From: Xenorhabdus eapokensis
GTDB lineage: Bacteria > Pseudomonadota > Gammaproteobacteria > Enterobacterales > Enterobacteriaceae
Reading direction: 5' to 3'
DNA length: 52,744 bases
NCBI RefSeq assembly: GCF_001908105.1
Contig: NZ_MKGQ01000024.1
Span: 1-52,744, forward strand
The position numbers were made by a program, and so were the translations under genes. This document shows positions 30,092-41,008 of the stretch, one piece after another. Under the pieces are notes generated by a model that was not told the DNA's origin, ran no database searches, and saw only the letters and a list, made by a program, of their open reading frames with translations. The stretch's first letter is position 1. Each line of letters begins with the position of its first letter.

Positions 30092-30131
30092 GATTGCGTT
30101 TAATAAATTAATGTTTTTATTAAACGCAATC
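30092..30131. repeat. 13-bp inverted repeat after plsC
   Basis: GATTGCGTTTAAT (30092-30104) pairs perfectly with ATTAAACGCAATC (30119-30131) around a 14-base AT loop. It may end the plsC transcript, but no T-run follows on the plus strand. It lies just after the plsC stop. Confidence 0.55.
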
Positions 30132-30254
30132 GATAGAATAATCAATCCTGATAGCCACAATATCAACGTATTCATCCCAGTCATTCTTTGAATTAAACAA
30201 TTATTGGGAATGGCTATTCTTGTTGTGAGAATGATTGCTATCGTAGAGACTATT

Positions 30255-30280
30255 CCTTCTGTGGAGACCTTCTGTGGAGA
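30255..30280 (+). repeat. Perfect 13-bp tandem duplication at the ftsP ribosome binding site
   Basis: CCTTCTGTGGAGA occurs twice in direct contact (30255-30267 and 30268-30280). The second copy ends four bases before the ftsP ATG (30285), so its GGAGA is the ribosome binding site and the first copy is a duplicate of it. Confidence 0.85.
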
Positions 30281-30284
30281 AAGT

Positions 30285-31706
30285 ATGTCACTGAGTCGGC
30301 GCCAATTTATTCAGGCTTCTGGTTTGGCAATGTGTTTAGGGGCGCTTCCTTTTGTCGTGCGAGCCAATAAAAATCAACAAACAAAATTGCCGCTCCCTCC
30401 CTTACTGGAATCCCGCAGAGGGCAACCCCTGTTTTTAGCCATACAAAAAGCGACCTGGTCGTTTGATGAACACAATAAAGTTCGAGTCTGGGGCATCAAC
30501 GGACATTATTTAGGGCCAACCATTCGGGTTCAGCGAGGGGATGATGTCAAACTGATCTATAGCAATCGGCTGTCTGAGCCGGTTTCAATGACCGTTGGGG
30601 GATTACTGGTGCCAGGAACCTTGATGGGAGGTTCGGCTCGTCTGATAGCGCCAGGGGAAAGCTGGTCGCCGGTTATCCCAATAGATCAAGTTGCAACGAC
30701 CTGTTGGTATCATGCCAATACCCCAAATCGCATGGCGCGGCATGTCTATGCTGGCCTTGCGGGTATGTGGCTGGTGGAAGATGAAAATAGCCGTAGCCTG
30801 CCTTTGCCCAGACATTATGGCGTCGATGATTTTCCTGTTATCTTGCAAGATAAGCGATTGGATAATTTTGGTGTACCGCAATATAACCCGCCAGCCAATC
30901 AAGGCTTTTTGGGCGATACCCTGGTGGTTAATGGTGTCGAAAATCCTTTTGTGGAAGTTCCCAGAGGCTGGATCAGGTTACGTTTTTTGAATGCATCTAA
31001 TGCTCGGCGATATCAATTGCAGCTTAGTGATGGCCGTCCTTTCTACATGATTGCCACTGATCAAGGTCTGCTCCCTGCTCCGGTGGCAGTACAATTATTG
31101 TCACTTGCACCGGGAGAGCGGCGCGAGGTTTTGCTTGATATGTCGAAAGTGGAGAGTGTTACCGTTACTGCGGGGGAATCTGCTGGTGTAATCGATCGTT
31201 TGAAAGGCTTATTTGAACCTTCAACGAAACTGCTGTCAACCACAGTATTAACCCTGAAAGCCAGCGGGTTGCTCCCTCTGGTGACAGATCAACTCCCGAC
31301 TCAGCTTATCGTTGATAATCCACAAATCAACTCTTCCATTCAAAGTCGTCAGATTGTTTTGGGTGATGATTCTCAAGGGATTAATGGCTCATTGCTGAAT
31401 GAACATCGAATCGATATCACCAGCCAACAAAAGGCATGGGAACGTTGGGTTGTCACAACATCAGTGCCCCAGCCTTTCCACATTGAAGGGGTAAGGTTTA
31501 AAGTTATCAGCCTGAATGGTAACCGTCCAGAGCCACAGGATTATGGCTGGAAAGATACTGTTTGGATTGATAGCCGTGCTGAATTACTGGTTAATATGAT
31601 GCAGCCGTCTTATGAGCATTTTCCTTTTATGTATTATAGCCAGATATTGGAGATGGCAGATCGTGGGGTTGCCGGACAGTTAGTGGTTGATCCCGCTGGT
31701 TTTTAA
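30285..31706 (+). CDS. ftsP: Cell division protein FtsP (SufI), multicopper-oxidase-like
   Basis: A 473-residue protein (E. coli 470). The start is set at MSLSRRQFIQASG, with GGAGA upstream. The longer open frame to 30204 would bury the signal peptide. SRRQFIQ followed by a hydrophobic stretch is a twin-arginine signal, so export is by Tat. Three cupredoxin domains follow (VWGINGHYLGPTIRVQRGDDV, ARHVYAGLAGMWLVEDE, VNMMQPSYEHFPFMYYSQILEM). The copper ligands of true multicopper oxidases are mostly absent, as in E. coli SufI. It protects the division machinery under stress. In E. coli it follows plsC as well. Confidence 0.95.
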   Translation: MSLSRRQFIQASGLAMCLGALPFVVRANKNQQTKLPLPPLLESRRGQPLFLAIQKATWSFDEHNKVRVWGINGHYLGPTIRVQRGDDVKLIYSNRLSEPVSMTVGGLLVPGTLMGGSARLIAPGESWSPVIPIDQVATTCWYHANTPNRMARHVYAGLAGMWLVEDENSRSLPLPRHYGVDDFPVILQDKRLDNFGVPQYNPPANQGFLGDTLVVNGVENPFVEVPRGWIRLRFLNASNARRYQLQLSDGRPFYMIATDQGLLPAPVAVQLLSLAPGERREVLLDMSKVESVTVTAGESAGVIDRLKGLFEPSTKLLSTTVLTLKASGLLPLVTDQLPTQLIVDNPQINSSIQSRQIVLGDDSQGINGSLLNEHRIDITSQQKAWERWVVTTSVPQPFHIEGVRFKVISLNGNRPEPQDYGWKDTVWIDSRAELLVNMMQPSYEHFPFMYYSQILEMADRGVAGQLVVDPAGF

Positions 31707-31809
31707 GTGAAATTTCTGCTCTGGCTTTACTCGTTTACAGCGCTGTTTTAGACAAAAGCTCTGTTAAATTAAATAAAGTTGTTATTTTGATGCCCGCTTG
31801 TTAAGTAAT

Positions 31810-31833
31810 AAGCCGTTAAACAACGGCTTGTTT
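31810..31833 (+). terminator. Terminator after ftsP
   Basis: A perfect 8-bp stem AAGCCGTT/AACGGCTT (31810-31817 with 31822-31829) and AAAC loop followed by GTTT. It lies in the 246-base ftsP-folA spacer. No other clear element is seen in that spacer. Confidence 0.6.
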
Positions 31834-31952
31834 AACTATTATCGGGTAAACTCACTATTTGTTTGTAATAAATCGTTAATCATATCGACTGAGATTAACC
31901 CTTTCCGTATAGTGTCCCAAATTTTCATACTACTTGGCTGTAAGGTGATTTA

Positions 31953-32438
31953 ATGATTATCAGCTTGATTGCTGCGATGGCTATGGATCGAGTTATCGGT
32001 ATGGAAAATGCCATGCCGTGGACTTTGCCGGGTGATTTAGCCTGGTTTAAACGCAATACACTCGCAAAGCCAGTTGTAATGGGGCGAGTGACTTATGAAT
32101 CGATTGGCCGCCCTTTGCCAGGACGCCTGAATATCGTGATTAGCAGTCAACCTGCAAGTGATGATCGGGTGACTTGGGTTAACTCTATCGAAGCTGCTTT
32201 AGCAGCCGCTGGCGATGTTAAAGAAGTCATGGTGGTGGGCGGAGGAAAAATTTATGAGCAGTTTATTCCTCTGGCTAATCGTATGTATCTGACTCACATT
32301 GATGCAGAAGTGATTGGTGATACGTATTTCCCTGATTATGAACCTGATGAATGGGATTCAACGTTTACCGAATATCACGATGCAGATGAAAGCAATTCTC
32401 ATAGCTATTGTTTTGAGATTCTGGAACGCCGAGAGTGA
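31953..32438 (+). CDS. folA: Dihydrofolate reductase
   Basis: A 161-residue protein (E. coli 159). Motifs in order: [14 protein letters not shown], the substrate loop [16 protein letters not shown] (with the Trp and catalytic Asp), [16 protein letters not shown] for NADPH binding, [11 protein letters not shown] and the C-terminal [13 protein letters not shown] and [12 protein letters not shown]. It reduces dihydrofolate to tetrahydrofolate and is the trimethoprim target. It is convergent with apaH, as in E. coli. TAAGGTG lies before the ATG. Confidence 0.98.
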   Translation: MIISLIAAMAMDRVIGMENAMPWTLPGDLAWFKRNTLAKPVVMGRVTYESIGRPLPGRLNIVISSQPASDDRVTWVNSIEAALAAAGDVKEVMVVGGGKIYEQFIPLANRMYLTHIDAEVIGDTYFPDYEPDEWDSTFTEYHDADESNSHSYCFEILERRE

Positions 32439-32453
32439 GTTAATCTTACGTGC

Positions 32454-32473
32454 GGAGTGCCTTGGGGCACTCC
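32454..32473. terminator. Hairpin between folA and apaH
   Basis: A perfect 8-bp stem GGAGTGCC/GGCACTCC (32454-32461 with 32466-32473) and TTGG loop between two convergent genes. There is no strong T-run on either strand, so its strength is uncertain. Confidence 0.5.
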
Positions 32474-32505
32474 TGTGTCACAGCCAGGTTTATCATTTAT
32501 CAGAC

Positions 32506-33327
32506 TTATGATTTAGTGAATAATGGATCCTGACTGAAATACTGCTTATCTTCCCAACGAAGCAAAGTCAATTTACCTCCCCAACAACACCCCGTATCCA
32601 GGGCGTAGATGCCAGCAGGCGTACCCTGACCTTCCAGGGCAGCCCAATGACCAAAGGCGATAGAATAGTCTTCAGGAATGTTGCGCGGTAATTCGAACCA
32701 GGGCTTTAGTGGAGCAGGGGCATTTTCCGGTTTGGATTTGCAGCTCATATCCAATTGACCCTGTGGAAAACAATAACGCATGCGGGTCAAAGCATTGGTA
32801 CTGTAACGTAATCGGGCAAGTCCGCCTAACTCTGGCGTCCAATTATTCGGCATATCCCCATACATCTCATTGAGAAACAAAGGATAACTGTCACTGCGAA
32901 GAATAGATTCTACTTCACGGGCACATATTTTGGCTGTTTCCAGATCCCATTGTGGGGTGAGTCCGGCGTGTGCCATGACGAGTTTCAGTTCATCATCGAT
33001 TTGCAATACGGGTTGTTTTCTCAACCAATTGATTAATTCATCAGCATCCGGTGCCGCGAGTAATTCATCCAGCAGGTCTTTTGGTTTATTGCGGCTGATC
33101 TTAGCGTAAACCGCCAACAGATGCAGATCGTGATTGCCCAAAACCAGTTTAACGGCGGTGCCGAGTTGCTTGATGTATCGAAGTACTGCCAATGAATCAG
33201 GGCCACGAGCAACCAGATCGCCTGTTAACCATAAAGTGTCTTCACTGGGATTAAAATTAACTTGTTCTAACAAGGAGCGAAATTCACGATAACAACCGTG
33301 AATATCGCCAATAAGGTATGTAGCCAT
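32506..33327 (-). CDS. apaH: Diadenosine tetraphosphatase (symmetrical)
   Basis: A 273-residue phosphoprotein-phosphatase-like protein (E. coli 280). Metal motifs: [21 protein letters not shown] and [12 protein letters not shown]. The later VMAHAGL and [16 protein letters not shown] are also conserved. It splits Ap4A into two ADP and also removes Np4 caps from RNA. Two bases separate it from apaG, so it is the last gene of the surA-pdxA-rsmA-apaG-apaH series. Confidence 0.97.
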   Translation of the reverse strand: MATYLIGDIHGCYREFRSLLEQVNFNPSEDTLWLTGDLVARGPDSLAVLRYIKQLGTAVKLVLGNHDLHLLAVYAKISRNKPKDLLDELLAAPDADELINWLRKQPVLQIDDELKLVMAHAGLTPQWDLETAKICAREVESILRSDSYPLFLNEMYGDMPNNWTPELGGLARLRYSTNALTRMRYCFPQGQLDMSCKSKPENAPAPLKPWFELPRNIPEDYSIAFGHWAALEGQGTPAGIYALDTGCCWGGKLTLLRWEDKQYFSQDPLFTKS

Positions 33328-33329
33328 AA

Positions 33330-33707
33330 TTAATTTATCAGTGTTGAGATCGCCAATCGAAACACGGGAATGGTGACACGGAACGGACGACCATCATGAT
33401 CAATCATATTATAGTGGCCTTCCATTGTTCCCAGAGGTGTTTCCAAAATAGCGCCACTGTTGTAGCGATATTCTGTTCCCGGCGGGATCAAAGGTTGTTT
33501 TCCCACAACCCCTTCACCCTGAACTTCGGTTTTGTGACCATCACTGTTAGTAATGAGCCAGTAGCGGCTGATAAGTTGCACAGGGGAATGCCCAAGATTG
33601 CGAATTGATACGGTATAAGCAAACACAAAACGTTGTTGTTCCGGCTGTGATTGGCTTTCTACGTAAGTACTTTGTACTTGGATATGAATTCTTGGTTCAT
33701 TGAGCAT
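33330..33707 (-). CDS. apaG: ApaG protein
   Basis: A 125-residue protein, the same length as E. coli ApaG. The start at [12 protein letters not shown] has a strong AGGAGGT seven bases upstream. The fold is a fibronectin-III-like beta sandwich. Conserved blocks are [20 protein letters not shown] and [21 protein letters not shown], with [11 protein letters not shown] and VFRLAI at the end. The role is not settled; family members are linked to nucleotide binding and to magnesium or cobalt sensitivity. Confidence 0.96.
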   Translation of the reverse strand: MLNEPRIHIQVQSTYVESQSQPEQQRFVFAYTVSIRNLGHSPVQLISRYWLITNSDGHKTEVQGEGVVGKQPLIPPGTEYRYNSGAILETPLGTMEGHYNMIDHDGRPFRVTIPVFRLAISTLIN

Positions 33708-33743
33708 AGGGACCTCCTGTTGCTGCAACGTCTGTTTATTTGT

Positions 33744-34559
33744 TTAGGCAATTTCAGGTTGAGAGGATAACCAGTTCGCCATCTTACAGTATTGCTCGAC
33801 AGAGATGTTTTCAGCCCGTGTGCTTGGATCAACACCCAATTCAGTTAACTGTTCAACAGAAAAAATGTTCCCAAGGCTATTGCGGATCGTTTTTCTCCGT
33901 TGGTTAAATGCCTGAGTGGTGATTCGGGCTAACATACGAATGTCCTGAACAGGATAAGGCATGCTCTTGTGTGGAATCAAACGCACAATAGCAGAATCCA
34001 CTTTCGGCGCTGGTGTAAATGCCGTTGGTGGTACTTCAAGAACAGGTATTACCTGACAGTAGTATTGCGCCATCACACTTAAGCGTCCATAGGCTTTCCT
34101 GCCAGGCCCTGCGACAAGACGATTCACGACTTCTTTTTGTAACATAAAGTTCATATCAGCGATAGCATCAGTATAGCTGAAAAGATGGAACATTAACGGT
34201 GTAGAAATGTTATAAGGCAAGTTACCAAATACACGCAGGGATTGCCCATGTTCTTTGGCAATCTGACTAAAATCCACTGTCATGGCATCTTGTTGAATGA
34301 TTGTCAGCTTATCTTTCAGCTTGGGGTGGACATGCAGACGAGCCGCTAAATCACGGTCAAGCTCGACGACAGTCATTTTATCCATGCGTTCACCCACTGG
34401 CTCAGTCAGTGCTCCCAGACCTGGGCCGATTTCCACGATGGCTTGGCCGACCTGTGGATTCATCGCATTGACAATACTATCAATGATAAGCTGATCGGTT
34501 AAAAAGTTTTGCCCGAAACGTTTACGGGCATGGTGCCCCTGATGGACTTTGTTATTCAT
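33744..34559 (-). CDS. rsmA: 16S rRNA dimethyladenosine transferase
   Basis: A 271-residue protein (E. coli 273). The Rossmann methyltransferase motifs are intact: [39 protein letters not shown] and [12 protein letters not shown]. The C-terminal helical domain follows ([17 protein letters not shown]). It dimethylates A1518 and A1519 in helix 45 of 16S rRNA, a late 30S assembly check; its loss gives kasugamycin resistance. The start overlaps the end of pdxA by eight bases, which suggests coupling. Confidence 0.97.
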   Translation of the reverse strand: MNNKVHQGHHARKRFGQNFLTDQLIIDSIVNAMNPQVGQAIVEIGPGLGALTEPVGERMDKMTVVELDRDLAARLHVHPKLKDKLTIIQQDAMTVDFSQIAKEHGQSLRVFGNLPYNISTPLMFHLFSYTDAIADMNFMLQKEVVNRLVAGPGRKAYGRLSVMAQYYCQVIPVLEVPPTAFTPAPKVDSAIVRLIPHKSMPYPVQDIRMLARITTQAFNQRRKTIRNSLGNIFSVEQLTELGVDPSTRAENISVEQYCKMANWLSSQPEIA

Positions 34560-35544
34560 TACTGTTTTGTATCATTTTAATTGCTAGATTCAATGCGGTG
34601 ATAAAACTACCCACATCAGCTTGACCTGTCCCCGCCAGCTCCAGAGCTGTGCCATGATCGACAGAAGTTCGGATAAATGGCAGACCCAACGTAATATTCA
34701 CGGCCCTGCCAAAACCCTGGTATTTTAGCACGGGTAGCCCTTGATCGTGATACATCGAAAGCACAGCATCAGCATGATCTAAATATTTGGCTTGGAACAG
34801 GGTATCCGCAGGCAATGGACCCTCCAGCCATATGCCTTCTGCTCGCAGGCTGTCTAAGGCGGGAATGATGATATCTATTTCTTCATGTCCCATATGTCCC
34901 CCTTCACCGGCATGAGGATTCAGGCCGCACACATAGATATGGGGACGAGGGATGCCGAATTTGGTTTTTAGGTCATGATTGAGAATGGTGATCACTTCCC
35001 GCAGAGAATCAAACGTAATTGCTTTGGGGACATCCAGAATCGGCAAATGGGTGGTTGCCAGTGCTACCCGCAGCTCTTCTGTTGCCAACATCATCACCAC
35101 TCTTGAGCATTGGCTGTGATCAGCAAAAAACTCAGTATGTCCGGTAAAAGGCACGCCGGCATCATTAATGACACCCTTATGTACCGGTCCAGTCACCAAT
35201 GCTGAAAATTCCCCATTCAGGCAACCATCACAAGCTCTTGCTAAGGTTTCCGTCACATAAGTACCATTTTGCCGGTTTAACTCCCCTGCCATTGTTGGTG
35301 AATGAAGGTTAACGGGCAGGATGGTCAGGGTTCCGGCGGCTTGTGATGAAGAAATATGCTCTGGAGAATAAGTTTGCAATTGCAGAGGTAAATTCAGTTG
35401 CTTAGATCGGGAGAGCATCAGCTCTGGATCGGCACAGACAACCAGTTGGATAGGCCACTCTTTTTGAGCCAAAGCAATGACTAAGTCAGGGCCAACCCCG
35501 GCAGGTTCGCCGGGGGTAATGACGATGGGTTTATTATTGTGCAT
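34552..35544 (-). CDS. pdxA: 4-hydroxythreonine-4-phosphate dehydrogenase
   Basis: A 330-residue protein (E. coli 329). It begins [17 protein letters not shown]. The metal and substrate residues lie in [25 protein letters not shown] and [15 protein letters not shown], and the chain ends with [20 protein letters not shown]. It oxidises 4-phosphohydroxy-L-threonine in the DXP-dependent pyridoxal phosphate pathway. It overlaps both surA (11 bases) and rsmA (8 bases), as in tightly packed operons. Confidence 0.97.
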   Translation of the reverse strand: MHNNKPIVITPGEPAGVGPDLVIALAQKEWPIQLVVCADPELMLSRSKQLNLPLQLQTYSPEHISSSQAAGTLTILPVNLHSPTMAGELNRQNGTYVTETLARACDGCLNGEFSALVTGPVHKGVINDAGVPFTGHTEFFADHSQCSRVVMMLATEELRVALATTHLPILDVPKAITFDSLREVITILNHDLKTKFGIPRPHIYVCGLNPHAGEGGHMGHEEIDIIIPALDSLRAEGIWLEGPLPADTLFQAKYLDHADAVLSMYHDQGLPVLKYQGFGRAVNITLGLPFIRTSVDHGTALELAGTGQADVGSFITALNLAIKMIQNSNE

Positions 35545-36835
35545 CGTTGCTATCTAAAATTTTCACATAAGCAGAGGCGCGTAATTCTTGCATCCAGTTT
35601 TGTGCCTCTTCATTGAATTTACGGTTGAACAGCAAGCGGTAGGCACGATCTTTCTGTGCGGCATCTGTTCTGTCAACTTTACGGCTATCCAGCAGTTGGA
35701 TTAAGTGCCAGCCGAAAGAGGAGTTTACCGGCTGGCTAATCTCACCTTTTTGCAATTTCATTAACGCATCACGAAAAGCAGGGTCGTAAGCACTCGGCAA
35801 ATTCCAACCCAATTCTCCGCCGCGCAGGGCTGAACCTGGATCTTCAGAATGCTCTTTTGCTGCTTCTTCGAATGAGGTTTTGCCACTTAAGATCTCTTCT
35901 CTGAGTTTCAGCAGTTCGTTGCGGGCCTGCTCGTCATTCAGAATAGGTGAAGTTTTCAGCAGAATATGGCGGGCATTCACTTCGGTGACAGCAATAGACA
36001 TCTGACCACCGCGGATATCATTCACTTTCAGAATGTGAAAACCAACACCAGAACGAATTGGGCCAATAATCTGTCCCTTATGAGCAGATTGGAGCTGTGC
36101 CGCGAACAGGGATGGCAATTCTTGCAGTTTGCTCCAACCCATATTACCCCCTTTCAGGGCTTGAGCATCACCGGAATAGGAGAGGGCTAATTTGCCGAAA
36201 TCCACGCCATTCTGAAGTTCAGATAAGATTTTTTTGATCGTGGTTTCCGCTTTTTCTACCTGCTCCTGGTTTGGGTTTTCCGGCAGAGGGATCAGGATTT
36301 GGCTGATATTTACCTCAGAGTCCTGACTGTTTTGGTTACTGATTTGGTTAGCCAGTGAATCAACTTCCTGTGGCAGGATAGAGATGCGGCGGCGTACTTC
36401 GTTGTTACGTACTTCTGCAATCATCATTTCCTTGCGGATTTGATTACGGTAAGCATCAAAGCTCATCCCCTCTGTGCTCAGGTTTTGTTTCAACTGGGCA
36501 AGGCTCAAGTGGTTTTGCGCCGCAATATTTGTGATCGCAGAATCTAAGGCTTGATCGGGGATCGTTATTTGCATCTGGTTTGCCATTTGCAGAACAATAT
36601 CATCCATAATTAGGCGTTCAAGGATTTGGTGACGCAATGTCTTCTCATCCGGTAATTGCTGGCCTGCATGTTTTGCATTGAGTTTAACGGATTGTAAAAG
36701 GCTGTTGACGTCACTTTCCAGTACGACATCATTGTTAACAACGGCAGCTACCTTATTCAGCTCTTGTGGAGCCGCTATTGCGACAGAGTTTACTGAAAAC
36801 ATCAATCCGAAAATCAGCGATCTCCAGTTCTTCAT
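35534..36835 (-). CDS. surA: Periplasmic chaperone and peptidyl-prolyl isomerase SurA
   Basis: A 433-residue precursor (E. coli 428). A signal peptide ends near [13 protein letters not shown]. The N-terminal chaperone domain is followed by two parvulin domains: first SQILIPLPE to [10 protein letters not shown], then [10 protein letters not shown] to [17 protein letters not shown]-terminal helix completes the chaperone module. SurA escorts unfolded outer-membrane proteins, including LptD encoded just upstream, to the BAM complex. It follows lptD by 64 bases, as in E. coli. Confidence 0.97.
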   Translation of the reverse strand: MKNWRSLIFGLMFSVNSVAIAAPQELNKVAAVVNNDVVLESDVNSLLQSVKLNAKHAGQQLPDEKTLRHQILERLIMDDIVLQMANQMQITIPDQALDSAITNIAAQNHLSLAQLKQNLSTEGMSFDAYRNQIRKEMMIAEVRNNEVRRRISILPQEVDSLANQISNQNSQDSEVNISQILIPLPENPNQEQVEKAETTIKKILSELQNGVDFGKLALSYSGDAQALKGGNMGWSKLQELPSLFAAQLQSAHKGQIIGPIRSGVGFHILKVNDIRGGQMSIAVTEVNARHILLKTSPILNDEQARNELLKLREEILSGKTSFEEAAKEHSEDPGSALRGGELGWNLPSAYDPAFRDALMKLQKGEISQPVNSSFGWHLIQLLDSRKVDRTDAAQKDRAYRLLFNRKFNEEAQNWMQELRASAYVKILDSNDAQ

Positions 36836-36899
36836 ACATTTCCCATCATATCAATCCCGCCTTGGCGGGGTTATTTTGTTTACATTGCGTTTAGCGGTA

Positions 36900-39263
36900 T
36901 CAGAATGTACGTTGGTATGGAAGAATACCTTGCTGCAACATTTTCTGACTACCTAAACTATGATTGTTACTTAAGCCACGAAGTTCAACATTGAATGACC
37001 ATTTGTTGTCATATTGACTGCTGTCGAAGCGCCAATCGGTGATCTTGCGTTCATAACCCACACTGACTGCCCAGCAGCAGGTGTTGTATTGCAAACCTAC
37101 CATCTGGTTTGCTGGTTGTTTTTCTTTGGTATCGTAGTAATAAGCCCCGACAAACGCCCAACGATCTGACAATGGCCAGCTTGCCACCACACCAATCTGA
37201 GAAATTCCTTGCTGGTAAGCGGGCGCGCCTCCTTTTAGTGTGGCTTGAATATAATTGCGGTCAACAAAACGATAGTTTAACTGCAACATGCGGTCAGCAT
37301 CACGACGATACTCCATGACGGCATTACCCATCGTTAAACTGTCCAGACGATTATCATATTGCAGCCCGCCTTTGATGCCCCAGGAATCATTGATTTTCCA
37401 GTGTACATCTCCAGCCCAGGTTGTCGCTCCCGTTTCTTTTTTGTTTCCAATGATATCCTTGCTACCTAAAGCAGACCCAGTATCTTCGGTACGCGGACGT
37501 TCAAAGTAGTAAATTTGACCTATGGACAGGCTAAAACGTTCAACTAAATCTTCATCATAAATACGGCTAGTCACGCCCGTCGTAAATTGATTGGCCGATG
37601 AAATGCGGTCTAAGCCGCTGTAGAAACGATCGCGGAACAATCCGGTATAATCTGTCTGTAATAGGGAAGAATCAAAATTATTAATATTATTTTGATTCTT
37701 ATAAGGCACATAGAGATACTGAACGCGTGGCTCCAGCGTTTGGGTGTAACCCTGATTAAAATACATGGCGCGTTCAAACACTATCTTCGCATCTGATTTA
37801 AACACGGGTAAGACACGGTTTACTGATTTTTCCAGCAGAGGATTGTTCTTTTTTGCTTCATCAGAAATATCCTGCTCGTAATGAGTCGCCATCAGTTTAA
37901 ATTCATTATTGATGCTCGCCCAACCATTAGAGAGGGGTAAATTAACAGTCGGTTCCAGATGCCAGCGGGTAGCATCAGGCCATAGGTTACCTACGCTGGT
38001 GAATTTGGCTATTTGAGCATAGGTACGAAAATCAAACGCTCCCAAATCATTTTTATAATAATTGAGATCTAATTGAGGTTCGGATCGGTAGGCTCTTTTC
38101 CTATCATCGATGGTAAAAAGCTGGAATTGCTTGGTTGTTAGTGTGGCATTCCAGTTCTGTTGTGCATAGCCCACACTGAATTTCTGAGTCGCATAGCTGT
38201 CGGTACTGGAGCCATATTGCGATGTGAAGTCACTGAAATAGTTCGGATCACTGACCTTGGTATAATCAGCGCTGAAACGCCAAACCTGATTAAGCACACC
38301 GCTGTGGTTCCAGTAAAACAACCAACGGTTATTACTATCACGATCCAACGAGGTTTTACCGAGTTTCTTATCATCGGCATACAGACGATCATAATTAATC
38401 CAATCCAGCGCAACTGTACCTGCACCCGCGTTGGTTAAGTAACGGAATTCATTATCCAGCTTCAAGCCTCGCATCGTGATGAGATGCGGGGTGATCGTGG
38501 CATCATAGTTGGGCGCAATGTTCCAATAATACGGCAGCAGGAACTGGAAGCCTTCCTTATTGGAAAAACTGGCATTAGGGATCAAGAAACCAGAACGGCG
38601 TTTATCCCCAATGGGTAATTGCAAATACGGAGTGTAAAACACCGGCACATTAGCAACACGAAAACGGGCATTCCAGATTTCAGCGACTTCTTCTTCACGG
38701 TCAAGGATGACCTCCGAACCTACGACACTCCAGCTATCATTACCGGGCAGACAGGAAGTGAATATGCCATTATTCAAGATGGTATAGCGGTTCTCATCAC
38801 GCATCATCATCTTGTCTGCGCTGCCACGTCCTTGACGGCCAACCATCTGGTATTTGCCTTGTTCCACGTCGGTATCTTTATTGTTCAGATTCGCCCAGGC
38901 GCGTGGTCCCTTCAAAATGATTTGAGGATCATCATAGCTGACATTACCCACTGCGGTAACCGTGCGCACGGGTTCTTTATTCTGCTCTTGTGTCTGTTCA
39001 AGCCGAACCTTATCGGCTATCAGCGTTTTATTCCCCTGTTGGATATTAACATTGCCAATGAACTCAACCGCATTGGGATATTCACCGTGAGTATCATCGG
39101 ACTGAATGTAAACTGGCAGCTTATTTGGATCGCCTGTGATAATCGGCTTATCGTAGACAGGTACACCCAACATACATTGTGCTGCAAGGTCAGCATGGGC
39201 TTGCTGACTATAAAGTGCTGCCCATACCATTGTGGCCAGCAGGGTAGGATAACATTTATTCAT
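36900..39263 (-). CDS. lptD: LPS-assembly outer-membrane protein LptD
   Basis: A 787-residue precursor (E. coli 784). The signal peptide ends near [11 protein letters not shown]. An OstA-type beta-jellyroll N-domain ([21 protein letters not shown]) is followed by a 26-strand barrel. The four cysteines needed for the two inter-domain disulfides are present: one after the signal (AAQC), one in FTSCLPG and a CC pair near the C-terminus (NTCCWAV). With the lipoprotein LptE it inserts LPS into the outer leaflet. It ends in an aromatic residue (QRTF), suited to BAM. It is divergent from djlA. Confidence 0.97.
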   Translation of the reverse strand: MNKCYPTLLATMVWAALYSQQAHADLAAQCMLGVPVYDKPIITGDPNKLPVYIQSDDTHGEYPNAVEFIGNVNIQQGNKTLIADKVRLEQTQEQNKEPVRTVTAVGNVSYDDPQIILKGPRAWANLNNKDTDVEQGKYQMVGRQGRGSADKMMMRDENRYTILNNGIFTSCLPGNDSWSVVGSEVILDREEEVAEIWNARFRVANVPVFYTPYLQLPIGDKRRSGFLIPNASFSNKEGFQFLLPYYWNIAPNYDATITPHLITMRGLKLDNEFRYLTNAGAGTVALDWINYDRLYADDKKLGKTSLDRDSNNRWLFYWNHSGVLNQVWRFSADYTKVSDPNYFSDFTSQYGSSTDSYATQKFSVGYAQQNWNATLTTKQFQLFTIDDRKRAYRSEPQLDLNYYKNDLGAFDFRTYAQIAKFTSVGNLWPDATRWHLEPTVNLPLSNGWASINNEFKLMATHYEQDISDEAKKNNPLLEKSVNRVLPVFKSDAKIVFERAMYFNQGYTQTLEPRVQYLYVPYKNQNNINNFDSSLLQTDYTGLFRDRFYSGLDRISSANQFTTGVTSRIYDEDLVERFSLSIGQIYYFERPRTEDTGSALGSKDIIGNKKETGATTWAGDVHWKINDSWGIKGGLQYDNRLDSLTMGNAVMEYRRDADRMLQLNYRFVDRNYIQATLKGGAPAYQQGISQIGVVASWPLSDRWAFVGAYYYDTKEKQPANQMVGLQYNTCCWAVSVGYERKITDWRFDSSQYDNKWSFNVELRGLSNNHSLGSQKMLQQGILPYQRTF

Positions 39264-39445
39264 AGATGTTTATGCGGTTCCGTCATCAGTGGCATCGTGC
39301 CGGCAAACGCTCAGAGACTAACGTAGTTGAGAGAGATGAGCCAGAGTAAAGTTTAACTTTACTAATCTTGTTGTTAGGCACAGAGCTTAATGGATAGTAT
39401 GATAATGCAAAATTGCGCTCAGGGCATTGGGGAATTGAAGACTAT

Positions 39446-40255
39446 ATGCAGTATTGGGGAAAATTATTCGGATTGATATTTGGGATTGCGTCTGGAGCTG
39501 GTTTTTGGGGGATTGTGATTGGCTTAGTGCTTGGTCACATCTTTGATAAAATCAGAATGCAAAAATTGGGGAGAACGACTAAAAACCCAACCCGACAGGC
39601 GCTGTTTTTCCGCAGTACTTTTCAAGTATTGGGGCATTTAACCAAAGCAAAAGGTCGGGTAACAGAAACAGATATTCAACTTGCTACCCAATTGATGAAC
39701 AGAATGCAACTGCATGGCGGGGCACGGCTTTCCGCGCAGCAGGCATTTCGTGAAGGCAAACAGCCACAATTTCTTTTGCGTGAAACAATGCGACAATTAC
39801 GCCGTGCTTGCTTCGGTCGTTCTGACTTGATCCGCATGTTTCTGGAAATTCAGTTACAAGCTGCATTTGCTGATGGTGAACTGCATCCTAATGAAAGAAA
39901 AGTGCTGTTTGTCATTGCCGAAGAGTTAGGCATTTCCCGTATTCAATTTGAACAATTCCTTGCCATGATGGAAGGCGGCCGCCATTTTGGTGGACAGTAC
40001 CAGCAGCATGGGCGTTATCAAGGCCATGAACAGTCGCGTGCAACATTGGAAGATGCTTGTAAGGTATTAGGCGTTAATAAACAGGATGATGCGACCACCA
40101 TTAAGCGCGCTTATCGAAAACTGATGAGTGAGCATCATCCCGATAAACTGGTGGCAAAAGGATTACCACCAGAAATGATGGAATTGGCGAAACAGAAGGC
40201 GCAGTCCATCCAGTTAGCTTACGATTTGATTAAAAAGGAACGGGGCTTTAAATAG
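39446..40255 (+). CDS. djlA: DnaK co-chaperone DjlA
   Basis: A 269-residue type III J-protein (E. coli 271). The start at MQYWGKLFG matches the family; codons from 39413 are not conserved. A single N-terminal membrane helix ([22 protein letters not shown]) carries the glycine pattern needed for dimerisation. The middle is a TerB-like helical domain. The C-terminal J-domain has [20 protein letters not shown] and HHPDKL, which stimulates DnaK. In E. coli it affects the Rcs envelope-stress response. It is convergent with rluA, six bases away. Confidence 0.95.
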   Translation: MQYWGKLFGLIFGIASGAGFWGIVIGLVLGHIFDKIRMQKLGRTTKNPTRQALFFRSTFQVLGHLTKAKGRVTETDIQLATQLMNRMQLHGGARLSAQQAFREGKQPQFLLRETMRQLRRACFGRSDLIRMFLEIQLQAAFADGELHPNERKVLFVIAEELGISRIQFEQFLAMMEGGRHFGGQYQQHGRYQGHEQSRATLEDACKVLGVNKQDDATTIKRAYRKLMSEHHPDKLVAKGLPPEMMELAKQKAQSIQLAYDLIKKERGFK

Positions 40256-40261
40256 CACTCG

Positions 40262-40915
40262 TCAGAATTCGGCCTTACATTCAAAATGCATTGGTGTGCC
40301 ATAAGCCGGATGCGTGATAAAGAGTTCTTGAGCATGTAATTGCAGGCGAGGCGCCATTTCCCTTGCCTGCGTATGGGCATAGAACTTATCTCCCAAAATG
40401 GGATTACCCAGTGCCAGCATATGCACGCGAAGCTGATGTGAGCGTCCTGTGATGGGCGCCAGCCTGACGCGTGTTGCCTGAGCTTCATATTCCAGAACCT
40501 GATACTCAGTTTGGGCGGACTTGCCCGTTTCAAAACAGACTTTTTGTTTCGGGCGATTCGGCCAATCGCAGATTAAAGGCAGATCCACCAAACCTTTTTC
40601 CTGTTCCAGCTTTCCCCATACCCGTGCGATATAAACTTTTTTCGGCTCACGTTCACGGAACTGGCGTTTTAACTCACGCTCGGCGGCTTTAGTCAGCGCC
40701 ACAACCATGATACCGCTGGTCGCCATATCCAATCGATGGACTGATTCGGCTGTAGGAAATTCAGCTTGTATCCGTGTCATGATACTGTCTTTGTGCTCTT
40801 CTGCTTTACCCGGCACAGAAAGTAATCCACTGGGTTTGTTAACAACCATAATGTGCTCGTCCTGATACAGCACATATAACCAGGGATTTGTCGGGGGATT
40901 ATAAGACTCCAGCAT
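40262..40915 (-). CDS. rluA: Dual-specificity pseudouridine synthase RluA
   Basis: A 217-residue protein (E. coli 219) of the RluA family without an S4 domain. The catalytic motif HRLDMATSG (with the Asp) is present, along with PITGRSHQLRVHM and VVNKPSGLLSVPG. It makes pseudouridine 746 in 23S rRNA and pseudouridine 32 in several tRNAs. It is 93 bases downstream of rapA, as in E. coli, and probably co-transcribed. Confidence 0.96.
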   Translation of the reverse strand: MLESYNPPTNPWLYVLYQDEHIMVVNKPSGLLSVPGKAEEHKDSIMTRIQAEFPTAESVHRLDMATSGIMVVALTKAAERELKRQFREREPKKVYIARVWGKLEQEKGLVDLPLICDWPNRPKQKVCFETGKSAQTEYQVLEYEAQATRVRLAPITGRSHQLRVHMLALGNPILGDKFYAHTQAREMAPRLQLHAQELFITHPAYGTPMHFECKAEF

Positions 40916-41008
40916 AGTGGCTCCAATGAGTCGGAAAAATGGGATCCCCAGGGGAATCTTGCGGAAAGCGCCCCTGGGTTTACCGAATGACAGGTTATTG
41001 CTGTCTGT

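Noticed and set aside
30204..30284. N-terminal extension of ftsP
   Set aside because: It would place 27 residues before the twin-arginine signal; the ATG at 30285 has a good ribosome binding site.
38619..39326. 235-codon open frame on the plus strand opposite lptD
   Set aside because: It lies fully antisense to a well-conserved gene and the translation has no recognisable motif or ribosome binding site.
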